NCBI GenBank assembly: GCA_011391085.1
Contig: JAABRD010000010.1
Span: forward strand, 1-64,000
Source: Thiotrichaceae bacterium
GTDB lineage: Bacteria > Pseudomonadota > Gammaproteobacteria > Beggiatoales > Beggiatoaceae
Direction of reading: 5' to 3'
Length of the DNA: 64,000 bases
Shown here: positions 45,271-54,572 of the stretch, piece by piece
Numbering within the stretch: position 1 is the stretch's first letter
Layout: every line of letters begins with the position of its first letter
The notes under the pieces: model-generated
Told to the model about the DNA's origin: nothing
Database searches by the model: none
What the model saw: only the letters and a program-made list of their open reading frames with translations
Made by a program: the position numbers and the translations under genes

Positions 45271-48200
45271 ATGATACATTCTAACCTCCGTGACAACCAT
45301 CAACGCGGTACCGTCGGCGCGTTTTTGCAACAGACGATTAAACCCGATGCCTCCCTTTCTGTGGTGACGGCGTATTTTACTATTTATGCCTTCGGCGAGT
45401 TACAGAAGTCATTAAGTGAGATTAAGCAACTCCGATTGTTATTTGGTGAACCGCAATTTATTAAGTCTTTGGACCCCTCCAAGACCACTTATCAAGCATT
45501 TGCGTTAGGTCAGGATAATGGTTTAACTCCACTGGCTAATCATCTTCAACAAAGCCGAGTCGCCCAAGACTGTGCCAAATGGATTCGTGACAAAGTAACT
45601 ATCAAATCGATTCGACAAGCGAATTTTTTGCATGGCAAAATGTATCATATCGACAATCATGGCATCGTCAGTGCCATTGTAGGCAGTTCCAATTTTACCG
45701 TCCCGGGCCTGGGACTGGGTAAAACCAACAATGTGGAACTCAATCTGATTGCCAGTGATGACCGCGATAAGGAGGAGTTAAAGGCTTGGTTTGATAACTT
45801 GTGGCAAGATAACTCGTTAGTGGAAGACGTGACCGAAAAGGTGTTGGAATATTTGGCACAACTGTATCTACCCAACCCCCCAGAATGGATTTATTTCAAA
45901 ACGCTTTACCATCTGTTTGGGCAACATTTGGAAGTTCAAAAACAGAGTGCTGAACAGATTGCACAAAGTACCTTACATCAAACCCCATTGTGGAATCGAC
46001 TTTATCAATTTCAACAAGATGGAGTCACCGTGATACTGGCAAAATTATCTCGTTACCACGGTTGCATTGTGGCCGATAGCGTGGGGTTGGGGAAGACGTT
46101 TGAAGCGTTGGCAGTGATTCGTCATTTTGAATTGCAACGGCGCCGGGTGTTGGTGTTGTGTCCTAAAAAATTAAGTCAAAACTGGTTGCGATATATTCGT
46201 CGCAATCAGAATCCTTTAGCAGACGAAAATTTTCGCTACACCTTGCTGGCACACACGGATTTGAACCGCACCAGTGGGAAGTCCGAAAGTGGTGAGGATC
46301 TGGCGACGTTTGACTGGGGACTCTACGACCTGGTGGTCATTGATGAATCACACCATTTTCGTAATCAGACGAGTCGTTATGAATTACTGATGGAGAAGGT
46401 GCTGACCAAACTCAGTGGTGACAAAACCAAGGTGTTATTACTGTCGGCGACCCCTGTTAACAATAATTTGCGAGATTTGCGTAATCAACTGTATCTCTTC
46501 ACGGAAGGACAAGAGAATGGTTTTGAAGACACCTTGGGTATTAAAAATCTCAAGGACACTTTTGGAGTGGCCCAGAAACGTGTCAACGAGTGGATGCAAT
46601 CTTCCGACGGTCAAAAAAGTCAACTGATTCAAACCCTCGGGGCCCCCTTGTTTTATCTCCTGGATGAATTGACCATTGCCCGGTCCCGTCGTCATGTCGA
46701 AGCGTTTTATCAAAACGATTTAAATAAACTCGGCAGTTTTCCGCAACGCTTACCGCCTCTGGCGATAACGGCAGAGATTGATGTACAAGGTCAATTTTGT
46801 GCTTACCATGAGTTAGATAAACGCATTTCTGAGTATCAATTAGTCGTGTTTAACCCGTCGAAATATATTCGGGAAGAGTGTCGGCAATTAGAACGTTATC
46901 GGCGTTTATTTGAAAAAGGACATTTCCAACAACTCGACCGCGAACATCATTTGATTGGCATGATGAAAATGAATTTTCTGAAACGGTTGGAAAGTTCGAT
47001 TTCGGCTTTTGCTATCACGATGTCCAACACCTTGGATAAAATTGAGAAGTTAATGCAAGGCATTCGGGCGTTTCAAGCCAGGCCGTCGGAGGAAAATTTA
47101 TTTGATCGTGTGAAGTCTGAAAACTGGCGTATCGACAGTGATGAAGATGAGGAATTGGAAGACTGGTTAGTGGGAGACAATCTACAATTTCGGTTTGCCG
47201 ATTTGTCCTTAGACGAATGGTTAGCAGATTTGGATCAAGACCGCCTCAAGATTGCTACCCTGCTTTTGGAAGCACAAGCAATTACGCCTCCTCGCGATAA
47301 CAAGTTGCAACATTTAAAGGCGTTGATTCAAGATAAATTCACGCATCCTTCCACCAATCGTTTAGGAACATCGCTGCGCAAAGTGTTGGTCTTCACTGCT
47401 TTTGCTGATACCGCCAAATATTTATATCAGCAATTGCACGAATGGGCGAAGCAAATTGGTGGAGTAGAAAGCGCGTTGGTAACTGGTACGGAAGTGCGAA
47501 CCACGTTGGTAAAAACCAAAGGGAAGGTTCCCTTTGACACGGTGCTGGCCCAGTTTTCTCCGCGTTCTAAAGAATGGAAAAAAGGAGGTAAGGAGATCGA
47601 TTTATTGATTGCCACCGATTGCATTTCGGAAGGGCAAAATTTGCAAGATGCCGACTATCTGATTAATTACGACATCCATTGGAATCCTGTACGAATCATT
47701 CAACGATTTGGGCGCATTGACCGCTTGAATAGTGTCAATGCAACGGTGCAGATGGTCAATTTTTGGCCCACCGATGACTTGGAAGAATACCTCAATTTAA
47801 ACCGTCGCGTGACCTCCAAAATGGCTTTGGTAGATGTGACTGGCACAGGTGATGATGACTTGCTATCTCCCGAACTCATCAATGAAGAATTTCGGTTTCG
47901 TGATAAGCAGTTACAGAAGTTGAAAAACGGCGAATTACCTGAATTAGAGAATACTGAGGAAGGTTTGAATTTAACCGATTTTTCTTTAGAAAATTTCCGG
48001 TTGGAACTAGCGAATTTTTTAGACCGCACTGCACGGGAATTGCGCGAAGCCCCGTTGGGTCTATATGCTGTCGTACCACCTACAATAGGTCAGGAACTGG
48101 TTAAGGAAGGGATTATTTTCTGTTTAGAATGGCAACCCACCGCGAACACTTCGCCGGCGCTGTTAAGGCAATATCAAGCGGTCAATCGCTTACATCCCTT

Positions 48201-48537
48201 TTTCCTGATTTATGTGCAGACCACGGGCGAAGTGAGTGTCAATTTTACGCAACCTAAATTGATTTTGGAAATTTTTCAGGCGTTATGTCTGGGTCACACG
48301 CAGGCAGATGAAGCGTTGTGGCATTTGTTTAATAAACGGTTGTCAACTCATTCCACCGGCCGGGCACTGGACCGATTAGCCCAAACCGCGGTGGATACGA
48401 TTGTGAAGCATTTTCAGAAAGATACTTTGAAAAATGTTTTCCTAAATCGAGGTGGCAAAATTCCGGAATTTGCGGTACAATTAAAATCAAATAGTGAGTT
48501 TCGGTTGGTTACTTGGTTGGTGATTCAAGGGAAATAA
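45271..48537 (+). CDS. PLD-domain SNF2/DEAD-type helicase
   Basis: 1088 residues from the ATG at 45271 (AAGGTG 7 nt upstream). Residues about 1-200 are a phospholipase-D-like domain with one HKD motif, HGKMYHID (His121, Lys123, Asp128) and GSSNFT. Helicase motifs follow: I VGLGKT (271-276), II DESH (358-361), III LLSATPVNN, then the C-terminal lobe with ATDCISEGQNLQDADYLINY and VI QRFGRIDRLN. Such proteins occur in restriction/defence islands, usually with a methylase and a DUF4391 gene; neither follows here. Likely nucleic-acid-directed defence enzyme, orphaned. Confidence 0.9.
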   Translation: MIHSNLRDNHQRGTVGAFLQQTIKPDASLSVVTAYFTIYAFGELQKSLSEIKQLRLLFGEPQFIKSLDPSKTTYQAFALGQDNGLTPLANHLQQSRVAQDCAKWIRDKVTIKSIRQANFLHGKMYHIDNHGIVSAIVGSSNFTVPGLGLGKTNNVELNLIASDDRDKEELKAWFDNLWQDNSLVEDVTEKVLEYLAQLYLPNPPEWIYFKTLYHLFGQHLEVQKQSAEQIAQSTLHQTPLWNRLYQFQQDGVTVILAKLSRYHGCIVADSVGLGKTFEALAVIRHFELQRRRVLVLCPKKLSQNWLRYIRRNQNPLADENFRYTLLAHTDLNRTSGKSESGEDLATFDWGLYDLVVIDESHHFRNQTSRYELLMEKVLTKLSGDKTKVLLLSATPVNNNLRDLRNQLYLFTEGQENGFEDTLGIKNLKDTFGVAQKRVNEWMQSSDGQKSQLIQTLGAPLFYLLDELTIARSRRHVEAFYQNDLNKLGSFPQRLPPLAITAEIDVQGQFCAYHELDKRISEYQLVVFNPSKYIREECRQLERYRRLFEKGHFQQLDREHHLIGMMKMNFLKRLESSISAFAITMSNTLDKIEKLMQGIRAFQARPSEENLFDRVKSENWRIDSDEDEELEDWLVGDNLQFRFADLSLDEWLADLDQDRLKIATLLLEAQAITPPRDNKLQHLKALIQDKFTHPSTNRLGTSLRKVLVFTAFADTAKYLYQQLHEWAKQIGGVESALVTGTEVRTTLVKTKGKVPFDTVLAQFSPRSKEWKKGGKEIDLLIATDCISEGQNLQDADYLINYDIHWNPVRIIQRFGRIDRLNSVNATVQMVNFWPTDDLEEYLNLNRRVTSKMALVDVTGTGDDDLLSPELINEEFRFRDKQLQKLKNGELPELENTEEGLNLTDFSLENFRLELANFLDRTARELREAPLGLYAVVPPTIGQELVKEGIIFCLEWQPTANTSPALLRQYQAVNRLHPFFLIYVQTTGEVSVNFTQPKLILEIFQALCLGHTQADEALWHLFNKRLSTHSTGRALDRLAQTAVDTIVKHFQKDTLKNVFLNRGGKIPEFAVQLKSNSEFRLVTWLVIQGK

Positions 48538-48739
48538 AACATAAGGAGTCCAAAATATGTTTTGGACTCCGGCTAATGGCACAAGTTCTGATTGCCGCGA
48601 TAACAAACCACTGACATTCAATCTTTACTATTAACACCGGCGCCGTGTCAGAAGAATAACGGGCAAACAAGTTGGGCACTACCTCCGTGGTAGCTTGATT
48701 CACACTGAATAACCGTCCCAGCACGTAAATAATCTCCAT
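48509..48739 (-). pseudogene. Possible gene remnant
   Basis: A 76-codon frame whose first 50 residues look protein-like (FSVNQATTEVVPNLFARYSS, then APVLIVKIECQWFVIAAIRT). Its ATG is embedded in a CCCTCACCCCCGACCCCTCT repeat without ribosome site, and its end overlaps the helicase 3' end through a TCCAAAATATGTTTTGGA palindrome. Both ends therefore look replaced. Family not recognised. Confidence 0.35.
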
Positions 48740-48936
48740 CTGGGAGAGGGGTCGGGGGTGAGGGAAAATACCGCAAAATTTCTGCTTCAGTACTTATTTC
48801 ATGTAGGGTGGATTAAGCGTAGCGTATCCACCAATCTTTAATATTTCATGTAGGGTGGATTAAGCGTAGCGCGTATCCACCCTACAGATGGAACTACTGA
48901 TGAAACTGGACGTCATTAGACATTTCAAACCTATTT
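48538..48936. repeat. Repeat-rich gap upstream of the Rpn-like gene
   Basis: A palindrome CAAAATATGTTTTG at about 48552, half a CCCTCACCCC element at 48740-48766, and three GTAGGGTGGATTAAGCGTAG arms between 48802 and 48887. Confidence 0.75.
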
Positions 48937-49905
48937 ATGAAACATAAACCACATGACCACTTTGCCAAACAATATTTGGCCTACTTGCTAGATTCAACGT
49001 TTGGTCAAGCCACTAAAGGTTATGAACTGGCCCACGGACTGCAAGTGGATGTTATGTTCACGCCCACGACCACCGCGGCCCGACTGCAACCGTTGGGACT
49101 GTTGGGACAACTAGTGGTTCTCCCCGCGCTGTTGGAACCCTTTTGGAATCAACCCAGTAAACGAGATATTCGGGATTGTCAAATGAAACTCTGGCTAGTA
49201 TATAAGCCAATTTACAACCAGGCCCGCAGTGACAAAACACGAGTGAATGAAGACCAATTGCCACGCCTCTGGATTTTGGCAACCTCAGCCTCCACCGCAT
49301 TGCTTTCCAGTTTTGGGGCCCAATCGGATGAAACCTGTTATACAGAAGGTGTCTTTTTGTTGCCAGAGGCGCAACGAACGGGTATCGTAGCGATTAATCA
49401 ATTGCCTGCGACCTCTGAGACGTTATGGTTAAGAATTTTAGGCAAAGGTGCCACACGTCAACAGGCAATTGAAGAATTACGGGCGTTACCAGCGGAACAT
49501 CCATTGCGCGATACCGTGCTAAAATTAATTTACGACTATCTCAAGCAGATAGAATCTCAAAACCAATCTACAAAAGAAGAGAAGGAGTTGCTTATGGACT
49601 TATCACCTGCTTATTACAAATGGGAACAAGAAACCTTGCAAAAGGGTCGCTTGGAAGGACAACAGGAAGGCCGACAGGAAGGCCGACAGGAAGGTCGTCA
49701 AGAAGAACGCGGCGAATTTTTAAGAAGTTTGCTGACTCTCCGCTTTGGCAAACTGGACCAAACTCTGTCAGACCTTCTCAAACCATTGTTACAATTGTCA
49801 CCAGAAGAGTCGGCACGGTTGTTGTTACAGTCGTCTCGTGAGGAGTTGCTAGTCAAATTTGGGAAACCACCTCACTCGCGGCGACGGTTGGTAAAGAAAA
49901 AATGA
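48937..49905 (+). CDS. Rpn/DUF4351-type putative nuclease
   Basis: 322 residues. The N-terminus (HDHFAKQYLAYLLDSTFGQA) and overall layout resemble Rpn-family (PD-(D/E)XK transposase-like) and DUF4351 proteins. The central part is helical. A charged repeat GRLEGQQEGRQEGRQEGRQE (about 232-255) precedes the C-terminal DUF4351-like helix (LTLRFGKLDQTLSDLLKPLL ... SPEESARLLL). The GRQE codons are a short tandem DNA repeat that may vary in number. Members promote recombination or cleave DNA; this protein's catalytic residues are not clear to me. Start has no strong ribosome site. Confidence 0.65.
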   Translation: MKHKPHDHFAKQYLAYLLDSTFGQATKGYELAHGLQVDVMFTPTTTAARLQPLGLLGQLVVLPALLEPFWNQPSKRDIRDCQMKLWLVYKPIYNQARSDKTRVNEDQLPRLWILATSASTALLSSFGAQSDETCYTEGVFLLPEAQRTGIVAINQLPATSETLWLRILGKGATRQQAIEELRALPAEHPLRDTVLKLIYDYLKQIESQNQSTKEEKELLMDLSPAYYKWEQETLQKGRLEGQQEGRQEGRQEGRQEERGEFLRSLLTLRFGKLDQTLSDLLKPLLQLSPEESARLLLQSSREELLVKFGKPPHSRRRLVKKK

Positions 49906-50030
49906 GATGAACCCAAAGCGTAGCCTTGCCATGAGTATGTACAAAGCTACGCTTTGGACTCCCGGAATCGTGGTGAACATTCAGGAGTACAAAGCTACGC
50001 TTTGAACTCCTGGTTTAGGGTTTGGTGGAG
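49906..50030. repeat. TCCAAAGCGTAGCTTTG-type repeats
   Basis: AAGCGTAGCCTTGCCATGAG, ACAAAGCTACGCTTTGGACT and ACAAAGCTACGCTTTGAACT: inverted and direct copies of the short palindrome also found at 15018-15065, 22874-22935 and 24250-24290. Confidence 0.75.
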
Positions 50031-51356
50031 TTATACTTTCTCCCCTCTCAAAGAATTGGGCAACGCTTCGGTAATTCGAACCTGCATAAATTGTCCTATC
50101 CAGGACGGTTCTGCCGTGACATTGACCACGCGATTATTTTCCGTTCGGCCTGCCAATTGTGTGGTGTCTTTCCGCGAGGTGCCTTCTATTAAGACTGTTT
50201 GCACAGTGCCCACCATAGCGGCACTGTATGCCTTTTCTAAGTCTATTAGACGTTCTTGTAAAAGGGCGAGACGTTGCTTTTTAACTGAGAGAGGCACATC
50301 ATCAGGAAAACTGGCTGCTGGGGTGCCTGGTCTGGGACTATATACAAAGCTAAACGAGTGGTCAAATTTCAGTTCCTCAAGCAGTCGCAAGGTCGCTTGA
50401 AAGTCCTCTTCCGTCTCCCCTGGAAAACCAACAATGAAATCGGAGGACAAACTCAAGTTGGGACGAATCGCACGTAAGCGTCGCACGGTTTGTTTATATT
50501 CTAACACCGTATGACCGCGCTTCATCTTGCTTAAAATTCTATCTGAACCGCTTTGTACTGGTAAATGCAGATGACTGACTAATTTGGGAATGTGGGCATA
50601 CACTTCTATCAAGGCGTCGGAAAATTCGACGGGATGGGAAGTGGTGTAACGAATCCGTTCAATTCCTTCAATTTTATCCACTTCGGTGATTAATAAGGCT
50701 AAATCGGCATTGTCACCGTCAGTTAGAGTGCCCCGATACGCATTGACATTTTGTCCTAATAAAGTGACTTCTTTGACTCCTTGTCTGGCTAACGAAGTGA
50801 TTTCAGTGATCACATCTTCAAATGGACGACTGATTTCATAGCCGCGAGTGTAAGGGACAATGCAAAAGGTGCAATAGTGATTACATCCTTCCATAATGGA
50901 CACAAACGCCGTCGGTCCCTCCGCCCGTGGTTCGGGTAGGCAATCAAATTTTTCGATTTCTGGAAAGGAGACATCGACTTGGGGGTGCTTAGAACGTTGT
51001 ACTTGCGTCAACATAGCGGGCAAACGATGCAAGGTTTGCGGCCCAAAAATTAAGTCCACGTAGGGCGCCCGTTGCAAAATCGCTTCTCCTTCTTGACTGG
51101 CAACGCAACCGCCGACGCCAATGACTAGATGAGGTCGTTTTTCTTTCAATGTCCGCCAGACACCTAATTGGGAAAAGACTTTTTCTTGCGGTTTTTCGCG
51201 CACGGAACAGGTGTTTAACAGGAGGACGTCCGCTTGATTGGGGTCTTCTGTCAATTCTAATCCATGTGACACTTCTAGGGCTTGGGCCATTCGAGACGAG
51301 TCATATTCGTTCATTTGGCAACCGAAGGTTTTGATGTAGAGTTTTTTTGGGGTCAT
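50031..51356 (-). CDS. miaB: tRNA-2-methylthio-N6-dimethylallyladenosine synthase
   Basis: 441 residues. N-terminal cluster cysteines in [26 protein letters not shown] and [11 protein letters not shown]; radical-SAM motif [16 protein letters not shown]-terminal TRAM domain ([12 protein letters not shown]). Adds methylthio to i6A37 of tRNAs. Stand-alone gene. Confidence 0.97.
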   Translation of the reverse strand: MTPKKLYIKTFGCQMNEYDSSRMAQALEVSHGLELTEDPNQADVLLLNTCSVREKPQEKVFSQLGVWRTLKEKRPHLVIGVGGCVASQEGEAILQRAPYVDLIFGPQTLHRLPAMLTQVQRSKHPQVDVSFPEIEKFDCLPEPRAEGPTAFVSIMEGCNHYCTFCIVPYTRGYEISRPFEDVITEITSLARQGVKEVTLLGQNVNAYRGTLTDGDNADLALLITEVDKIEGIERIRYTTSHPVEFSDALIEVYAHIPKLVSHLHLPVQSGSDRILSKMKRGHTVLEYKQTVRRLRAIRPNLSLSSDFIVGFPGETEEDFQATLRLLEELKFDHSFSFVYSPRPGTPAASFPDDVPLSVKKQRLALLQERLIDLEKAYSAAMVGTVQTVLIEGTSRKDTTQLAGRTENNRVVNVTAEPSWIGQFMQVRITEALPNSLRGEKV

Positions 51357-51673
51357 GGTAATGAATAATGAGTGATGGATGTCGTGGTGGACTAGAGGTT
51401 TTAGCCGGTGGAGGGCGAAAAATTAACGTCGTGGTGGACTAGAGGCTTTAGCCGGTGGGGGCAGAAGACATATTGAAATCGCAATGCCCCCACCGGCTGA
51501 AGCCTCTAGTCCACCTGATCGCAATGCCCCCCCACCGGCTGAAGCCTCTAGTCCACCTGTCGGTTAATTTCGGGAACCTTTATTCCTTAACTGAAACTTT
51601 CTTTCCGGCTGAAGCCTCTAATCCACCAAATCGTTTCTTTCTGGCTAAAGCCTCTAGTCCACGAAATCGTTTC
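51357..51673. repeat. Cluster of P1 arms
   Basis: At least six arms: GTGGTGGACTAGAGG (51384), again at 51431, then CACCGGCTGAAGCCTCTAGT at about 51491 and 51534, and weaker GGCTGAAGCCTCTAATCCAC at 51607 and TGGCTAAAGCCTCTAGTCCA at 51642. This is the densest P1 cluster and shows local arm duplication. Confidence 0.85.
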
Positions 51674-53086
51674 TTACAGTTTCAGAACCTCCTCTTGAAT
51701 CAATTCCCAAACCGCATCCACTTGTTTTTGGGAAACATACGTTTGCGCAATGACTAACCGAATGGCATACACGTCTTTCAACTTCGTGTGAGTTAGATAT
51801 GCCTGGCCAGTTTTGTTAATGTTCTCAAGCAACCTGGCATTGAGTTCATTGAGTTTGGTTAAGTCTTGCAGATGGGCGGGTTTGTATCTGAAACAGATCA
51901 AACTGAAAGGCACCGGGGCCAGAATTTCATAGTCCTTGGCAGCCTTCATTTTCTCTGCCAGAGAGTGCGCTAATCGCACATGTTCACGAATCCTGTCTTG
52001 CAAGCCGGAGACGCCAAAGGTGCGGATGACAAACCATAGTTTCAGGGCCCGAAAGCGGCGTCCCAATGGGACACCCCAGTCACGATAGTTATTGACTTGG
52101 GCATCGGCTTTGGTTTTGAGATATTCAGGCAGAATTTCAAACGTGCGGAGGAGGGCCGCTTTGTCTTTGACAAAGTAAGCCGAACAGTCAAAATTGGTGA
52201 ACATCCATTTATGTGGATTGAACACGTAAGTATCTGCTAATTCTAAGCCTCGAAAGTAAGGTCGCATTTCGGGTAACAAGGCCGCGGTGCCGGCAAAAGC
52301 GGCGTCCACATGGAACCAGAGGTGATATTTTTGGCAAATCTCCCCAATGGCAAACAGAGGGTCAACGGCGGTAGAACTGGTGGTGCCCACCGTGGCCGTG
52401 ACACAGAGGGGTTGATAACCTTTCTCCAAGTCCTCTCGAATGGCTTGTTCTAAGGCACTTGGTTGCATAGCAAACTGGTCGTCCACCGCAATTTTTCTCA
52501 AGTTCTCTTTGCCAAAGCCGGCGATTTTGATTGCCTTCTCCAAAGAGGAATGGGTTTCTGTGGAACAATATACGGTGAATTTTTCATTGGCAAAACCTCT
52601 TTGATTGATGCCACCGTCGGAAAATTTTTCGCGGGCTGTGAGAAGTGAAGCGAGGGTAGCGGTGGAAGCGGTATCTTGAATGACACCCACGAAATGGTCC
52701 GGCAACCCCATCATCTGTTTTAGCCAGTTCATCATTCTCTCTTCCAACTCGGCGGCGGCAGGAGAGGTTTCCCAACTCATACATTGCGCACCTAAAGTGG
52801 CTGTTAACATTTCTGCTAACACGGAAGGGAGGCTGCTATTGGCTGGGAAGTAAGCAAAAAACGAAGGATGTTGCCAGTGGGTGATGCCTTTCAAAATATC
52901 GCGTTTGAAATCGGCAAAGACGGTCTCAAACGGTTCTGCCTCTACAGGAGGAGAATCGGGAAGGAGACTATAGATGTCTTTGGGTTGAACTTGGGATTTG
53001 ACGGGGAAATTTTCCACCGTTTCATAGTAATCGGCCATCCAATCGACAAGTTGATGGGCATGTTTTCTAAATTGTTGTGGGGTCAT
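51674..53086 (-). CDS. Group II pyridoxal-phosphate amino-acid decarboxylase
   Basis: 470 residues from the ATG at 53086 (MTPQQFRKHAHQLVDWMADY). Conserved features of the aromatic-L-amino-acid decarboxylase family: AQCMSWETSPAAAELE, VTATVGTTSSTAVDP, WFHVDAAFAG (Asp contacting the pyridine ring) and the PLP lysine in NPHKWM (Lys293). Soluble homodimer, makes an aromatic or related amine. The extension to 53122 adds MYHFTHFSFFIL, from repeat-like AATGAAAAATG DNA, and is rejected. Substrate (Trp, Tyr, DOPA, Phe) cannot be told. Confidence 0.92.
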   Translation of the reverse strand: MTPQQFRKHAHQLVDWMADYYETVENFPVKSQVQPKDIYSLLPDSPPVEAEPFETVFADFKRDILKGITHWQHPSFFAYFPANSSLPSVLAEMLTATLGAQCMSWETSPAAAELEERMMNWLKQMMGLPDHFVGVIQDTASTATLASLLTAREKFSDGGINQRGFANEKFTVYCSTETHSSLEKAIKIAGFGKENLRKIAVDDQFAMQPSALEQAIREDLEKGYQPLCVTATVGTTSSTAVDPLFAIGEICQKYHLWFHVDAAFAGTAALLPEMRPYFRGLELADTYVFNPHKWMFTNFDCSAYFVKDKAALLRTFEILPEYLKTKADAQVNNYRDWGVPLGRRFRALKLWFVIRTFGVSGLQDRIREHVRLAHSLAEKMKAAKDYEILAPVPFSLICFRYKPAHLQDLTKLNELNARLLENINKTGQAYLTHTKLKDVYAIRLVIAQTYVSQKQVDAVWELIQEEVLKL

Positions 53087-53343
53087 AAGAATGAAAAATG
53101 AAAAATGGGTAAAGTGATACAATGTGGGTGGTAAGCAAGGACTGGCAGTCCTGATACTCCCATCACCGACATTGCATCACTACCGAAACATGAAAAGTGA
53201 ACTTATTCAACTATGGAAAATGGAGTAGCCAAATTTTGATGGTCTTCCTCCTCAAACCAATGATGGAGTTGTAAATCAAAAGATTAGCAAAGGCCAGCCA
53301 CTATCCACACCTCCGCTATCCGCTATCCGTTATCCGCTATCCA
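53087..53343. repeat. Intergenic with diverged GGTAGTGATGCA element
   Basis: GTGATACAATGTGGGTGG (about 53113) and ACATTGCATCACTACC (about 53171-53186) bracket half of the AGGACTGGCAGTCCT palindrome, a degraded copy of the 115-bp family. A TATCCGCTATCC run follows at 53310-53345. Confidence 0.6.
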
Positions 53344-53967
53344 CTATTTGACAATCGAACCATTTTGAATAGCCTCGTACAATCCAGACACGAACAGCCA
53401 GGGCAACGAAATCTTTTCTTCTGTGGAGAACTTGGATTTTATCAAATCTTGTAACCAAGCCATGATCTGTGATTCGAAGCCTGGATACTTTGGTTGATAT
53501 TTGTGGATAAGGTCTGTCACTTGGACATTATAATCGGGTGGTTGAATGGAAGTCGAGTCGGTTTTTTTCCATAGATAGAACGAGTCCGGGAAAACTGCTA
53601 ATAAGAAGTAAGGCGTGTTTGGGATTCCAGCATGAACCAGTAAGTTTCGATAAACTTGGGTAGCCCATTGCAAGGGAGTCACAGATTTTATAGAGGGTGG
53701 CTGTTTTACTTCAACTGCCAGTTGTAGTTTGCCATTGGGTGCATAGACAGTTAGATCGGCCCGCTTTTCTATTCTGGCCCCTTGAATTTCCCATTCTCCG
53801 GTCCGAATCATCTCCTGTAAACAGGCAGCACAAACATCCACTTGAGTGCGTCCTGGGGGGGCCCAGACCGCAGTAATAGCGGCCGGGGATTGGTTGGCAA
53901 CACATTTATCGGTTTGCAGACCACATATCCCCTTCATGATGACTCCACTGGGTTCAATTGTTTTCAT
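53344..53967 (-). CDS. Zinc-binding PD-(D/E)XK nuclease-like protein
   Basis: 207 residues from the ATG at 53967, with AAGAGGAAC upstream and the start overlapping the preceding gene's stop (TAATG). Four cysteines (C15, C22, C46, C49; CGLQTDKC ... CAAC) suggest a treble-clef or zinc-ribbon N-terminus. Residues 68-90 hold a PD-(D/E)XK signature: Asp71, then AVEVK with Glu86 and Lys88. The rest (WATQVYRNLLVHAGIPNTPY) is consistent with that fold. Function unknown; translational coupling with the HELAH-containing upstream gene indicates a two-gene module. Confidence 0.75.
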   Translation of the reverse strand: MKTIEPSGVIMKGICGLQTDKCVANQSPAAITAVWAPPGRTQVDVCAACLQEMIRTGEWEIQGARIEKRADLTVYAPNGKLQLAVEVKQPPSIKSVTPLQWATQVYRNLLVHAGIPNTPYFLLAVFPDSFYLWKKTDSTSIQPPDYNVQVTDLIHKYQPKYPGFESQIMAWLQDLIKSKFSTEEKISLPWLFVSGLYEAIQNGSIVK

Positions 53968-54539
53968 TACTGAGTTCCTCTTATAGATTGGGTGGCAAGC
54001 CATTGAATTAATCGGTCTCTGGCATCTTCAATCAAGTCGGCACGGTCTTTAACACTTAATATGGTCATAAAGGAAGCATGTAAGCTAGTTTCTGCTTCGT
54101 CAATGAGAACCTCTGGCATAGTTATCGGTCTTTGGAATCCAAGTTCATATCGTTCTGCATGGGCCAGTTCATGGGCCAGACAAGCAAGCATGGACATTCT
54201 GGAATTGGCATCAACATTTTCGCCAGGGTAAACATCGGCCCCCAAATAAACCGCATTGCGGTCTTCAGAAAAGGGTGGTGATGCAATGTGGGTGATATGT
54301 TTACCCTCACCCCCGGCCCCTCTCCCAGAGGGAGAGGGGCCGGGGGTGAGGGCAACTCTATGAATATCACCCACATTGCATCACTACCCAGAAAAGCGGG
54401 TACGTGAACCAAACGTAGTCGCTTCTGAAGTGATCAGTTCTTTGACAGTTTTTCCTTCGCATAAAGTCTGCCATGCCAGTAAGCAAGATTCAATTTGCCG
54501 AGGAGATAAGCCAGTTTGGTTTCTTTTAGAGACTAACAT
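53967..54539 (-). pseudogene. HExxH-type putative metallopeptidase gene interrupted by a 115-bp MITE
   Basis: Fragment A, 54539 to 54384, reads MLVSKRNQTGLSPRQIESCL and on to TFGSRTRFSG then a TAG inside the element. Fragment B resumes with FSEDRNAVYLGADVY and continues to HELAHAERYELGFQRP, ending at 53967. Removing the element and one copy of the 8-bp duplication (123 bp) joins RTRFS to EDRNAV in one frame of 149 residues. HELAH is a zinc-protease-like motif (HExxH). As it stands only fragment B could be made, from an ATG inside the repeat at 54374. Partner of the downstream nuclease-like gene. Confidence 0.85.
54274..54388. mobile_element. 115-bp MITE with 8-bp target duplication (CAGAAAAG)
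   Basis: Ends GGTGGTGATGCAATG and CATTGCATCACTACC, interior CCCTCACCCCCGGCCCCTCT palindrome. CAGAAAAG flanks it directly at 54266-54273 and 54389-54396. Interrupts a protein gene. Confidence 0.95.
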
Positions 54540-54572
54540 TCTGATAGTATTACGGCAAAATTTTGTACAAAG

